From contig WSUB01000020.1 in the NCBI GenBank assembly GCA_019633425.1, positions 297,577 to 361,576 on the forward strand: 64,000 nucleotides of DNA, in the 5' to 3' direction. The stretch is from Tulasnella sp. 424 (taxonomy: Eukaryota > Basidiomycota > Agaricomycetes > Cantharellales > Tulasnellaceae). Both the position numbers and the translations under genes were made by a program. Below the pieces are notes generated by a model. That model saw only the letters and a program-made list of their open reading frames with translations, was not told the DNA's origin and did not search any database. Of this stretch, positions 21,872-33,882 are shown in pieces. How positions within the stretch are numbered: the first letter of the stretch is position 1; every line of letters starts with the position of its first letter.

Positions 21872-22054
21872 TCTTTACGATTTATTTACTTTACAGTAAT
21901 GGAAGACTAAGGAAGAATTGAGTGTCTCGCACCGCTCCCGAAACCACTTTCCGAGGAGACTTCCAATGCAACTTGAAGGGACATGTCATTCAATATCTAC
22001 TCAAGCTAAAACATAGAATACCGTGTATGTGGGAAAATGTCCGAGATTCAATAC

Positions 22055-24522
22055 CTAGATCTTCCTTGCCTCCGGGCCGTCCTCTGCGTCGTCTCGCCTT
22101 TGGCCCCAAGGTGTGACCCCAAATGTCTCTCCACTCAGCCCGATCGCTAACCTCGTAAAGCCTTCGTCGCCATCGTACGCCGAGTTCATTGCAAAATAAG
22201 CAGCTGAACGCGTTCCGTCTTGCCCGTCGCCTCTAGGGTAGGAGAAACCGACTAGAGGCAAGGGGTTTGTGAGCCACCTCTGGGCCAGGGTCAGCATGGA
22301 CGGTTCCAACTCATCGCCTCGATAACCATCGGCCCCTGGTGGTAAGATGATGGACCGATCTGGCAGGCCGCAAGACGAGAGGAAGAGCGCNNNNNNNNNN
22401 NNNNNNNNNNNNNNNNNNNNNNNNNNNNNNNNNNNNNNNNNNNNNNNNNNNNNNNNNNNNNNNNNNNNNNNNNNNNNNNNNNNNNNNNNATCGCCTCGAT
22501 AACCATCGGCCCCTGGTGGTAAGATGATGGACCGATCTGGCAGGCCGCAAGACGAGAGGAAGAGCGCCAACACCAGCAACCCATACGTGCACAGCAGCAC
22601 CAGTAGCGCAATAACCGGGACGACCGGATATATGGCCACCATGACTATGAGTAAGTCTTCCACTTTCGACTCTTCGGCTGGTTTGTAGAACCCAGCTGCG
22701 GCACCGAGCGAGAGGGTGGCAATATTCCTGCTAAGCTCAGCCATGGTTTCCGCCTTTGATCTCCTGCGTGCCGTGTACATGATATTTGCTGCAACCTGTT
22801 CTGTGGCGTGTTGCCAGATGACCGGGAGCCAGAGTGCACTGGCAAGTTCCTGGGAGGCGACTGTGGTATTTAAGAGTGACCAAGTCCAGTTCCTGCCACT
22901 CCATTCAGCGAAAGCGTCGAGGAACGTTAAGCTGCAATTCGCATAGAGGGTTGGGAGAGGTAATAGGTCGATTGCCATCTCGGTCTCCTCGACGCTGGCA
23001 CCAGTCGAATGAACGTGGTCTTCTGTCCCGGCGCGTTGAGTCGGAGGTTCCCACTGAAGCTGGACGGCTAGGCTCGTCGGGTTTTCCGTGAAGGAAGTGC
23101 TATTGAGATCGGCCCACCTATCAAGGAATGCGTGGTAAGATAAGAATTCCGGGACTCGATTACGAATAGGACTCGGCCGAAGGGACACTCACTCTCTATT
23201 TAGCAGTTTTCCTCCTATCACTCCGAAGATGCGATTCTGAATCCGACCCGTCGAGGAGACTTCCCCACTACCCCCAACTACATACGGCAACTCCGGGTAA
23301 CCGGCTGAGGTGCAGTTGACTACCGCGCCTTTCTCGTCCTTCTCACAAAGGCTGTTGATCGAAGTACAGCTCGCTCGAGCAGCAAATGTGGGAATGGTGA
23401 AAGCTTTATAATCGAATGCATCGTCCGGATGAGGATTAGGAACAACAACTGCCGTGTTCATCACCAGGTCTGTATCCAGCTCCCACACGCCGAAGGCTGC
23501 ATCCAACGAACCCGTCGTCGCGTCGAGACCAGCGTCAATCCCCCAGTGTTCCCAAGCAGCAAACATTTCGTACAGCCGCTGACATGAGCTGGGGGTTTGG
23601 ATATTGCCGTACTTTGATTCCATGTCAGCACAGATGGACTGGTTGAACGAAACACCCCACATGGAAGGTGCACCTGTCGTCGGGATAGATAAATAATTGT
23701 GGAACGAATAGCTCACGCTGTGAAGCCAAAGATCCGCCAGCCCCACCAAACGAGAGAGCGCCCATACGGCGGCGGCCAGCCACAACGATTGTCGGAATAT
23801 TCGAGGAAGTCGCCCTCGATTCCATGATCGTGCAGTGTAAACGCATGCTTCCCCGATCGAAGTGATAGATGATGAACCCATAAGTCGAACAAGGAGTCCA
23901 TACCTAGAGTGATCAAACAACATCGTCAGACGTATGCGCTGGGTATTCCTGCGCGAGGGGGCGATCAGACATACTGTACAGGGTTTGGAGTTTCTGCAGC
24001 ATTCGAGCCGGTCTGGGAATCGGACAGTCGAAGCCATTCTGCGCCAATTCGGTAAGCAATGAGTGTCATGACGATGGAGCTTGTGTTTGATATGAGGTTG
24101 TTCTGTAAATAAATATCAATACGACAAGGAGTAGAAGTGAACACAGTCACTGAGCCTACAGTCAAAGAGGAGATAGTCAAAGCCCAGAGGTGACTCTTCG
24201 AGTCTTGCGAGTGGCCCTCCACAGCGGCGAAGAACCCAATTCGGAGCGCCGCAAGTATTCCCAGACCTTTCTGGGTCTCCTCGCATTGAAACAACAGAAG
24301 TGCTCGGAACATAAGTGCCATTAAGCCGAAAATCATCAGGAGGAGAGCTGCCGTGGGTAGTAACCCCAATAACCTGGGCTTGGTAGGTCGAGTGGTCCAT
24401 TCTCGGGTTGGTGCGAGTGCGATTTTCTCATCGAAAGCTGAGGACGCAGTTTGAGGTTCAGATTCGAAGTCGTGAGAGACGCAGGTGGAAGAGTCTGAGA
24501 ACTGTGTCGGTTTGTAGTCCAT
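22055..24522 (-). CDS. Four-TM membrane protein, paralogue 2 (interrupted by an assembly gap)
   Basis: Exons on minus: 24522-24160, 24102-23975, 23903-23193, 23117-22055, same structure as paralogue 1. The last exon contains 99 N (22391-22489) flanked by an identical 78-base direct repeat (22313-22390 and 22490-22567). Removing one repeat plus the Ns deletes 177 nt (59 codons), keeps frame and gives 695 aa that aligns end to end with paralogue 1. The gene is therefore probably intact. It has the same TM layout, Cys pattern (ASCTSINSLCE, NCTSAGYPELPY) and glycosylation sites. Very close to paralogue 1, as expected from the tandem duplication. Function unknown. Confidence 0.75.
22313..22567. 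other. Scaffold gap with duplicated 78-bp edges (assembly artefact)
   Basis: 78 identical bases on each side of 99 N. Two contig ends that overlap were most likely scaffolded with a spacer instead of being merged. Paralogue 1 has this sequence once. Confidence 0.85.
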
Positions 24523-24534
24523 TTACAGGAGCCT

Positions 24535-24547
24535 GGGGGGGGGGGGG
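24535..24547 (-). repeat. Homopolymer C13 (minus strand) before the start codon of paralogue 2
   Basis: Same length and position as the tract before paralogue 1, 12-14 nt upstream of the ATG. Confidence 0.9.
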
Positions 24548-25629
24548 TTGAGACGACGCGGAAAGCACTCATCCTTTCTTATTAGGTCGAGATCATCTTC
24601 TGGGAAAACAGTACCAAGACAATGAGGCCTGAAGGACGCTGTACACGATGTGCCTCGGCCCGAATTTTTCCCAACCGCGGCTCGGCTCTGATTGTCTCCG
24701 AAAAAAGCGCCCATATCTCCTTCACTATTCGGATCCGACCGTCAGGTGGTCTGGTAGGCGTCCCCGCATAGCACAAGTTGGGCAGGAACCAACCGGCTCT
24801 TGACCGCGCAGTTCGCTATCTACTCTCCTTTTGACAGTTATGTTGGTCGGGACTTAGGCGCCCAGGATCGCTGCGTTCCGGTCATCGCCTGAAAAATGAA
24901 AAGCTGCCAAAACGGGAACCTTCCCCGGCAAGGTGAGGAATGTCCGCGCTAATTACAAGATAGCCTCAGTACCCGCTCGTAAAGTTCGAATGAATGTTTC
25001 TCCTAACGTCATTCAATATGAAGAGAACACATGAGCACTGACGTGGTTTTACGACCCTTAGGGACTTCCTCTGAGGCCTGCGGAGTATTAGTACTGTTCG
25101 GCGATACTTGTTCCAAGCCATCGAGCTGGTATTTAGGTTGGTTCACAGCTGGGGTATGTACAGACATGGTCAAATGCTCTATTCACGCCTAGGTCTGAGC
25201 CCGAGCGATTTCGAGCCCAGGGCGCTGCAAAGGTACTTTCATCTGCGTCTCTTTGCGATATTCAACAGCCTAGAGGCTGTCCGGTAAGAAAATACAACAC
25301 GCTTATTGTAGCTTAGGTTGCAACTGATACCTAAACGCTGCGCCTCTGAAACGTCGCTCACCGTGCGTCAGATTGCTGGCCGCGCAAGGTCGCGGATCTC
25401 AGAAATTGGCTTTGGACTCCCTACTTGTCACCGAGTTTAATGGAGGGAGCGAATGGATTGGCTATATGATATCAGATAGCGTGACATCTCCGGCATGGTA
25501 AATCATAACGGTACTAAATACAAAGGAATTCGAAATACGTGTGATCAGAAGACGAGCGTGTTCAATATTAGAAATCTCCAAGGTTCAATACTTGGGCTAT
25601 ACCAGCTTCCAGGCCTCCGCCGCGTACTG

Positions 25630-27860
25630 TTATCTTCGACCCCAAGGTGTGATCCCAAACCTGTCTCCAGCTAACCCAATCGTTAACCTCATATGACCTT
25701 CGTCGCCATCGTACGCCGTATTTACTGCAGAATAGGCAGCTGAACGCGCCCCATCGTGTCCGTCTTGTCTAGAGAACGAATGACCGACTAAAGGAAGGGG
25801 GTGTGTAAGCCACCTCTGGGCCAGAGTCAGCGTAGATGGTTCCATCTCCTCGTCCGGGAATCCATGGTCGATCCCTGGTACGATGATGGCCTCATCTGGG
25901 GCCCGATAAGAAGAAAGGAATAATCCCAATGCTAGTGCCGCATATACGCAAAGCAGCAACAGCAGTGTCAGAATGGGTGGCACCGGGTACACGGACACCA
26001 CGACCGTCTCGGTTTCGGTCACGTTTGAAGCCACGCTCGGGCGGTAAAACCCGGCCGCAGTGGCGAGCGTCAACGTTGCGAGGTTCTGGCCAAGCGTACG
26101 CATGACCACCTCCTTAGTATCCTTCCGGGCCGTGTACATAAGACTTGATAGAAGCTGCTCTGTGCCGTATTGCCAGACGATTGGAAGCCAGAGCGTCGCG
26201 GTCGTGTTTTGGGAGGACTCCGTGGTGTTTACTAGATGCCAATCCTGCTTCGTACTATTCCATTGGACCCAGGCGTCGAAGAACGTTAGACTGCAGCCGG
26301 CATACAAGGTTGGAGGGTGGATATCGATTGCTAGATCCTCCTCCGACGTAGACGGCTGAGGCTTGATCCCGGACGCTGCACCTTGTTGCAAATCTTCCCA
26401 TTGCAGTTGGAGCGCCATGTTAATTGGGTTGCTCGGGACTCGTACGCTTTCTTCGCTGCCGTCTCTGCGAATGATCGGAAGGTGAGGCTAATATATTCGA
26501 ATTCTAGGAAGGACGGGCACTGACTCGCGACCGACTACATCCCCTCCCACCCATCCCAAAACGCGATTTGGAATCCGATTCGTTAGGCGCCCAGTGTCAT
26601 TCTTGCCATAGTACGGGAAGTCGGGGTATCCAGCCGATGTACAGTTCAGTGTAGTTCCGGTTCCCACTTTTTCACAAGCGCGGTTGAGTGAGGTGCAACT
26701 TGCTTGCGTCGCAAACGTCGGAATAAGGAAATTCTTGGACGCCGTGTCAACGACTTTGGGTCCGGGAAGAACAAATGCCATATCTCCCTCTAACTTCCCT
26801 ACGTGGAAGGCCGCATCCGTCGAGTTCGTCATGGCGTCGAACCCGATGACGTGTCCCCAATCTTCGTAGAAAACGAAATATTCGTACGGCAGCAGACATC
26901 CCAAATCTACAGTTGCTGTTGCGAGACCGTCCTTGTACTTTGTTTTCATGTCATCGCAAACGGAATCGTTTAACGAAACGCCCCACATTTGAGTATATTG
27001 GGGCGGGGAGTCGGGTAGTGTAGTGATGTTGGAGGACATTGTAGTGGTGGTCGCATGAAGCCACGTGTCCGTCCATCCCACTAGACGTGCAAGCAACCAC
27101 ACGGCCGTGGCTAGACAGACGGAGTATCGGAACATTCGAGGAAGTCGTCTGCGGTTTCCTGATCGTGCTGCGTATCTGAGCGCTTCCGCAATTGATCCGA
27201 GGGACGACGATCCCAGCAGCCGTACGAGCAAACCATACCTAGTATGGAGATCCCAAAAATCAGATGTATGCATTAAACCGGTTGGCCGAGCGGCCAGCTC
27301 GGACTAACTGAGCAGGACTTGGGGTTTCTGCAGCAGCAGAGTCGTCTGGACTCCTGGAGATGCGAAGCCATTCCGCTCCAACCCGATACGCAACGAGAGC
27401 CATTATGATAGAGCCTGAGGCAGAGACAAATTGGTTCTACGAAGGATTGTCAATAGAGCGGTAAGCGCGCCGTGTTCTCTTGACTCACGGCCACACCGGT
27501 GATGGTTAGAACCAGGAGGTGGCTTTTGGCACCCGGTGGTTGGTGATGACCCTCGACAGTATAAAATACCCGATCTTTGAGCGCTGGCCATATTCCCCGA
27601 CCGCCTTGGGTCTCGATACATTGGTATCCCAGGAGTAATCCAAGGATAACTGCGACAAAGCCAAGGGTCACGATGATTACGACTGCCGTGGGTAGTAGTC
27701 CCAGCAATCTAGGCTTATTCGGTCGAGTCATCCATCGTTGAGTTGGTTCAAGTGCAATCTTCTCTGGGAAGGCTGAAGAGAGCGCAGTTGGAGGTTTGGA
27801 TTCGGGGTAGCCAGGGGCGTGGAGCGCGTCGTCGGAAAACTGCCTTGGCTTGGAATCCAT
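25630..27860 (-). CDS. Four-TM membrane protein, paralogue 3
   Basis: Exons on minus: 27860-27489, 27436-27309, 27238-26525, 26464-25630; 682 aa. Exons 1 and 2 have exactly the lengths of paralogue 1 (372 and 128 nt) and all intron phases agree. It keeps TTRPTKPRL as MTRPNKPRLLGLLPTAVVI, TM1-TM4, the ASCTSLNRACE and NCTSAGYPDFPY segments and the terminal FGITPWGRR. The acidic tail after that point in paralogues 1-2 is missing. TATATAAA (minus) at about 27909-27902 gives a very short leader. Most similar to paralogue 4. Function unknown. Confidence 0.8.
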
Positions 27861-28995
27861 TTCGGATGAGGTTTAGAAGACCCAAGAAATGCTCGGTCTA
27901 ATTTATATAGCTGAGAAAAACGCACTGCGAACGAAATATGCCAAGGCGGGGTTTGAGGTCCGTACCTGATTTCCTTCTGCCAAGGAAGACGCTGTCGACG
28001 GCACACTACATCCGGTGGGGTATCAGCTTCTCCTACTCCCAGCTCGGCCCTAGCCATCTCCGAATGAAGCGCCCATCGTTATTCGGACCATTGGTTGTCG
28101 TGTGAATGTCCTCCATGCATAAAGCCTGAGAGGATTCGCAGCAAACACATGAGTCAGTTTACAGGTCTGCTTCCCGATCATACGCGATTGGACCTGCTTC
28201 TAAGCGCACAAGCCTCGAGTAATTGGTGATGCTCTGCCACCCTTTTTGGGATAATCTTGGCAGGGTCGAAAAAAGTGCCAAGACACCGACGTTCCGGACA
28301 TTTGGTCTAATATCGTCCAGTCTGAGCCTCGTCCCACAATCAGTAGCCCTTGTTGCTCTAGTCACGAGGACTTCGTGCATGGCGGCTTATATTCTCGTAC
28401 CTTTGCCGAGCCATGTAGTCACATGCATGTAGGCTCCAAAGGCGAGTTGACTTCGATGTTATAAGGTGAACTGAGCACGTGAGCGCCAAGAGGAATCTCC
28501 TGTCCCTGGAAAGGTGGAGAGTTTTATGAGTTTACGGCATGATCCGCAAGCCAGATCCCGCTCATTAACACTGCCGTCCTACTTACTAATTTCCAACGAG
28601 AGCCAAAATTGGGACGTGAGACGTGGAGACGAAGATGCTGCCGCGTGGCCGACATCAACGAGCAGGCACTGTTCTATGGCTATTAGCCTCGATGATCTCC
28701 TTCCTCGAACGTTTTCACCGATTTGTTCTCCCCTTTGTCTTCTTGTAGAAAGTTTGATTCGGAGGGTGGGCGGCGACAGAGACGACCAATTAGTCAGCGC
28801 CCCTTCCGATCGGAAGGGGTCTCCCACCAACTCCTATGGAGAGGGTCGCCAATTAGAATCAGTCGGGGGAGAAACTTTCATAACAAAACTAGGTACAATA
28901 CAAGGTATTCGAAACTACATGCTACGGTCAGAAGACAAGGCGGTTTGAGAAGGTCTAACCATTCTAGCTGCTAAGCTTCCTCGGCGTCCTGTCTG
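27861..28995. other. Intergenic flank between paralogues 3 and 4
   Basis: Includes the promoter of paralogue 3 and upstream sequence resembling the flank of paralogue 4 (31.2-31.8 kb). An open frame of 144 codons (28514-28948, plus) has no recognisable domain and overlaps a perfect 20-base palindrome, CCCCTTCCGATCGGAAGGGG, at 28800-28819. Confidence 0.45.
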
Positions 28996-31199
28996 TCACC
29001 TTTGACCCCAAGGTGTGATCCCAAACCTGTCTCCAGCTAACCCAATCGTTAACCTCGTATGCCCTTCGTTGCCGTCGTACGCCGCATTTACTGGCCAAAA
29101 GGCAGCTGAACGCACCCCATCTTGTCCGTCCTGCCTAGAGAATGAATGGCCGACTAATGGGAGGGGGTGCGTAAGCCACCTCTGGGCCAGGGTCAGTGTA
29201 GAAGGTTCCATCTCCTCGTCTTGCAATCCATGGTCGGACTCTGGGAAGATGATGGCCTCATCTGGCGTCCGATAAGAGGAGAGTAATATCCACCATACTA
29301 GTGCCGCGTATGCACAGAGCAGCACCAGCAACGTCATGACGGGTGGCGTCGGGTACACGGAAACTGTGATTGTCATGGTTGTTGATACGTGGAAGGCTTC
29401 GTGTGGACGGTAAAACCCGGCTGCAGTGGCGAGCGTCAACGTTGCGAGGTTCTGGCCAAGTGTACGCATGACCTCCTCCTTGAAATCCCGCCGGGCCGTG
29501 TACATAAGACTTGCTGCAAGTTGTTCTGTGCCGTATTGCCAGACGATTGGTTGGAAGAGCGTGCGGGAAGTGTTTTGGGAGGAAGTTGTGGTGTTTACGA
29601 GTTGCCAATCCTGCTCCGTACTATTCCACTGGACCCAGGCGTCGAAGAATTCCAGATTGCAGCCAGCAAGTAAGGTTGGAGGGTTTCCATCGACTGCTAG
29701 ATCTTCCTCCGACGTAGACGGTAGAGGGTTGATCCCAGACCCTACACCTTGTTCCAAATCGTTCCATTGCAGTTGAATCGCCAATTGTATTGGAGTATTT
29801 GGAAAGTTTATGGCTTCTAGGGTGCCGATCCTGTCAAAGATCAGATGGTGAGGTTAGTATATTCGATCTTCACGAAGGACAGACACTCACTCGCGACCAA
29901 CCAGTTCCCCTCCTACCACTCCCAAAACACGATTTACAAGGGTGCTGTTCTGATAGTATGGGAAATCGCTGGGGTAACCAGCCGATGTGCAGTTGGGTGC
30001 ACCGTTTGGGACTCCACATACTTGGTTGAGCGAGGTGCAACTTGCCTGCGTGGCAAACGTCGGAATAAGGAAGTTCTTGGACCTCATGTCAAGGACCTTG
30101 GGTCCGGGAAGAACGAATGCTATATCTCCCTCCACCGTATTCACGTGGAATGTCGCATTCGTCGAGTTTGTCATCGCATCGAACCCCATAGCATGGCCCC
30201 AATCCTCCCAGACAACGAAATATTCATATGGAAGCAGACATCCCAAATCCACGGTGTCGTCTGCAAGCTGGGTCGGGTATTTTGCCTTCATGTCGTCGCA
30301 AATGGAAGTGTTCAACTCAACACCCCACCTTGGAGTGGGCCCAGGTGAGGAGTCGTCACGTGTTATGTTGGAGGGGCGCGTATAGCTGGCGACATGAAGC
30401 CACGTATCCGCCAATCCCACCAGGCGGGCGAGCACCCACACGGCTGTGGCCATCCACATAGAGTATCGAAGCATTCGAGGAAGTCGTGCACGGTTCCGTG
30501 ATCGTGCGGTGTAGACAAACGCCTCCAAAATTGAACCGATGGACGACGATCCCAAAAGCCGTACAAGTAAGCCATACCTGGTATAAGTACCGGATATCTC
30601 AGTTATGTGTATCGAAAAGGTTGACCAAGGGGTCACAGTGGACTCACTGAGCGGGACTTGGAGTTTCCGCAGCATTCGTTCCGCTCTGATCCCTGGATAG
30701 GCGAATCCATTCGGCTCCGACTCGATAGGCAACGAGAGCCATTACAATGGAGCTTGTGGTAGAGACGACCTGGTTCTGCAAAGGATTGTCAATACCACAG
30801 TAGGCACCCTGTGTTCCCTTGACTTACGGCCACATTGGAGAGAGTCACGACCACGAGGCGGGTCTTGTATGAGTCCCCTTGGTTATGATCCTCGAAAACA
30901 TAAAAGACTCCATCTGTGATCGCTGGCCCTATGCCTCGACCGCCTTGGGTTTCCTCGCATTGTTTTACGAGGAGTACTCCCAGGATACCCGCGACAAAGC
31001 CAAGAGTTGTGACGATGACGACCGCTGCGGGGAGCAGCCCCAGCAACCTAGGTCTATTAGGTCGAGTTGTCCATAACTGAGTTGGTCCTGGTGCGATCTT
31101 CTCCGAGAAGGCCCGGGAGACCCCGGTTGGAGGCTCGGATTCGGAGGAGTCAGAGACGTGGGCTGAGCGATCTGAAAACTGGCTTGGCTTGGAGTCCAT
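28996..31199 (-). CDS. Four-TM membrane protein, paralogue 4
   Basis: Exons on minus: 31199-30828, 30775-30648, 30577-29891, 29830-28996; 673 aa. The first, second and last exons have the same length as in paralogue 3 (372, 128 and 835 nt). An upstream in-frame ATG at 31223 is possible, but MDSKPSQFSD at 31199 matches the other three starts. TATATAAAG (minus) near 31249-31241 fits this start. Conserved: TTRPNRPRLLGLLPAAVVIV (TM1), TM3, ASCTSLNQVC, NCTSAGYP, TM4 and the FGITPWGQR end. Function unknown; probably membrane-anchored with a glycosylated lumenal or extracellular domain. Confidence 0.8.
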
Positions 31200-32036
31200 T
31201 TTCGATGAGGTGTAGAAGGCCAAGGAAGTACTTGGCGCGCTTTATATGATTCATTACGAACGAACGATGCCGAAACTGACACGAGGCCTATGTTTGGTTT
31301 CTCTTTCGTGCAGGGAAGATGCTGTAGGCGAGACATTGCATCTGGCGGGTATCAGCTTCTCCTAAACCCAGCTCGGTTCTAACCATCTCCGAGTGAAGCG
31401 CTCATCGTTATTCGGACCGTTGGTCGTCATGTGAATGCCTTCCGCACACAGAGCCAGAGAAGATTCACAGCAAACCGGTGAGTCGGGAGTTCCCGATTGT
31501 ACGCTATTGGGTATGGGTCTAAGCGCGCAGGCTTTGAGTAACTGTAGATCTTCTGCCATCGGCTGAAATGATCTTTTTCGGCTCGAAAAAGCGCCAAGAT
31601 AACGAAGTCCCGACACCGCACCTTGACAGTTGCCCTGAGACCGGAGATCCTCCAAATTAAGCCTCTTTCCCACAATCAGGAACGATTGCTGCTCTATTCT
31701 CGAGGAGTTTGCGCACGGCGGATTATACACTTATATCAATGGCCGGGTGCCTTTGCTGAGGCATACCGTCGTGTATGTAGTTTCCACAGGAGGAGTTGAT
31801 TGAGATGTAATCCAAAGTGAATCGAGCGTGTGAGCACCAAGAGGTTGTTATTTTCAGCCTCCTTTGCGTTCCTGGCAGGGTCGAGAGTTCTGTTCGGCGA
31901 TGTGCGGTTGGAGTTTGAAGCGCGCGCTCTGCAAACCGGAGTCCGCCCATTAACCCCGCCGTCCACTCGCGCTGCGAACAGCCGCCCACTTTCGGATAAC
32001 AAATTCGTAACGCGATCTCCAAAACACTGAGTGGGT
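31200..32036. other. Intergenic region between paralogue 4 and the F-box gene
   Basis: Divergent promoter region. Sequence around 31.3-31.8 kb resembles the flank upstream of paralogue 3. No coding signal. Confidence 0.4.
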
Positions 32037-33554
32037 ATGGATGCCAGGAAATACAGTGTGAGATCTGTTGACCTTCGTTTCTTCTTCAGGTGTTCTATGG
32101 ACCGACTGCCTACCGAGGTCTTTCAGTATCTTCTCACAATCGTCTCGGACGGGATCCGCAACGGATTTGAGCCATGGGATGTGTACATCCTCCTCACCCG
32201 ACTTAGGCTTGTATCCCACTCATGGATGGATGCAATTGATTCCCATCCGCCGTTATGGACCCTGGTAACAAACCGCCATGGGGAACAACTTTCCCAGCTC
32301 GCGATCGAGCGAAGTGGAGCACTTCCACTCCACATAGACCTCTGGTATTCCTCATCCGCCAGTCCGCGCCTGTACATCCACGCGATCGTGCAGTTGGCTC
32401 CTCGGTGGCTATCGTTGTCGATTGCATGGGAGGGGTATAGGGGCTTGTACCACGACGCCCTGAGATCCGTTCTGTTCTCACAAGCCCCTCAGCTCGAAAG
32501 GATTCGATTCAAAGGGCTCCCGAGCTCAATCTCAAATTCGGTATATCTGTTCGATAATGCGGCGCCTAAACTTCACACCGCGATCATGGACCAATCATTC
32601 TTGCCAAAGTCATTTGTCACTTCGGACCTCAGGTGCCTGGTTCTTCGGTGGATATCTGGGGTGCGAGAAAGGGACTTCGAGGGGTTAGTCCAAGTCGTCG
32701 CCGCGTCTCCAGGGTTGGAAGAGCTCGAGCTCGTTGGGTGGTGGCCGGTGGGACCGATCAACGTGGTACCAGTTCGGCGCGATCTGACTTTGGATCGACT
32801 CGGCAAATTGAGGATTCGCAAGTTTCCCTGGCAATGGGCGCTCTCGCTCCTAGATGCCACTCATATCCCACAGACGTGCATTTCCGATATTTCCCTGGAG
32901 GTTTCAGAAGCTGGATCACAGGTCGACGGGCCGGCGCCATTCAAGCTTTTCAAAACGGAACTTCACCAGGCAGTGTCGCTTGCCATCACGCTCGACAAGA
33001 GCTTACCCAGCGAAACTGTAGGACTTGCATGCACCACAAGACATGCTTCACGCATTGAAATCAAATTCACGTGGTCGCCCTCGGACCAACCTGGAGAGGG
33101 GCCATCTTCTCTGGTGGGGAGCCTTGTAGACGAAATCAGCAAAGAAGTTCAAAACCTCCACTTACCCCTAAGCCTCTACATCGCTTGCGAATTTCCGAAG
33201 GCAGATCACGCTAATGCTACCGAGCCATTCCTCTCCTCGCTGACAGTGGCGGATCCACTTCTGCCTTCTGTAACGAGAGTCAAACTCAAAGGATGGTCCC
33301 TATCTCTCTTCCTGGAACACTCGAAATTGCACCAATTCACCAATCTTTCCACGTTGGAAATCGAGAGCGTAAAAGATGAATCCTTGTTGAACGATTTGGC
33401 AAAGTGGATTCGGGCACGGTCGCAACTGGCGAAATCGGAGCCGAATGCCGTGATGTTGAAAACCGTTACTCTACCATGCAAGAAGCTACCCCCAGCCGTT
33501 ATGAATAACATTTCCCTACTTCTTGGAGACCTGGTCGATTTAAATTGGTACTGA
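32037..33554 (+). CDS. F-box protein with leucine-rich C-terminal region
   Basis: Single exon, 505 aa from the ATG at 32037. A second ATG at 32097 begins directly at the F-box (MDRLPTEVFQYLL), and the preceding CTTCTTCAGG looks like an acceptor, so the shorter start or a spliced leader is possible. The F-box spans about residues 21-70 and includes LRLVSHSWMDAIDSHPPLW. The remainder is a Leu-rich, irregular repeat region typical of basidiomycete F-box proteins. These proteins usually bind Skp1 in SCF ubiquitin ligases through the F-box and choose substrates with the rest; the substrate here is unknown. Its C-terminal half is duplicated as a pseudogene at 35.6-36.4 kb. Confidence 0.8.
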   Translation: MDARKYSVRSVDLRFFFRCSMDRLPTEVFQYLLTIVSDGIRNGFEPWDVYILLTRLRLVSHSWMDAIDSHPPLWTLVTNRHGEQLSQLAIERSGALPLHIDLWYSSSASPRLYIHAIVQLAPRWLSLSIAWEGYRGLYHDALRSVLFSQAPQLERIRFKGLPSSISNSVYLFDNAAPKLHTAIMDQSFLPKSFVTSDLRCLVLRWISGVRERDFEGLVQVVAASPGLEELELVGWWPVGPINVVPVRRDLTLDRLGKLRIRKFPWQWALSLLDATHIPQTCISDISLEVSEAGSQVDGPAPFKLFKTELHQAVSLAITLDKSLPSETVGLACTTRHASRIEIKFTWSPSDQPGEGPSSLVGSLVDEISKEVQNLHLPLSLYIACEFPKADHANATEPFLSSLTVADPLLPSVTRVKLKGWSLSLFLEHSKLHQFTNLSTLEIESVKDESLLNDLAKWIRARSQLAKSEPNAVMLKTVTLPCKKLPPAVMNNISLLLGDLVDLNWY

Positions 33555-33882
33555 AAGAGCTCAGTAGTGAGTTTGTTGTCGAGTTTCAAGTGGATATTGA
33601 CACCAGCTCCAGATTCCCTTTGCAGCGCGTTTATCTTTGGAAGCGAGGCCGTGATCCACCTAATTACCACAAGAAAAGTAGAGAGGGTTTATGTTTCACG
33701 GTTCCCATCCATCCATCAAGGGCACAACTCTGGCGCGATCGTGCAACAAAAGGATGATTACAGACCAGACATCAGGTAAAATACATTTTGGCGCGACAAC
33801 GAACCCCAAAAGAAACAGCATATTGGCCCAGCATGATAAAGATGGGATAGGCGGATTGAGTTCACGAAGATGTTGTTTAGAC

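Larger units (their letters stand above)
21228..25535. repeat. Tandem segmental duplication, unit 2
   Basis: Second copy of the AsnRS-3'/membrane-gene unit (see unit 1). It ends before the third membrane-protein paralogue. Confidence 0.85.

Noticed and set aside
27275..27300. GGTTGGCCGAGCGG resembling the 5' end of a tRNA-Leu/Ser
   Set aside because: It lies in the 70-nt intron of paralogue 3, and no anticodon arm or T arm follows.
28806..28819. GATCGGAAG within the palindrome looks like sequencing-adapter sequence
   Set aside because: The match is only nine bases and the surrounding palindrome does not continue into adapter sequence.
28514..28948. 144-codon open frame upstream of paralogue 4
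   Set aside because: No domain, covers flanking DNA similar to non-coding flanks of other paralogues, and includes a palindrome.
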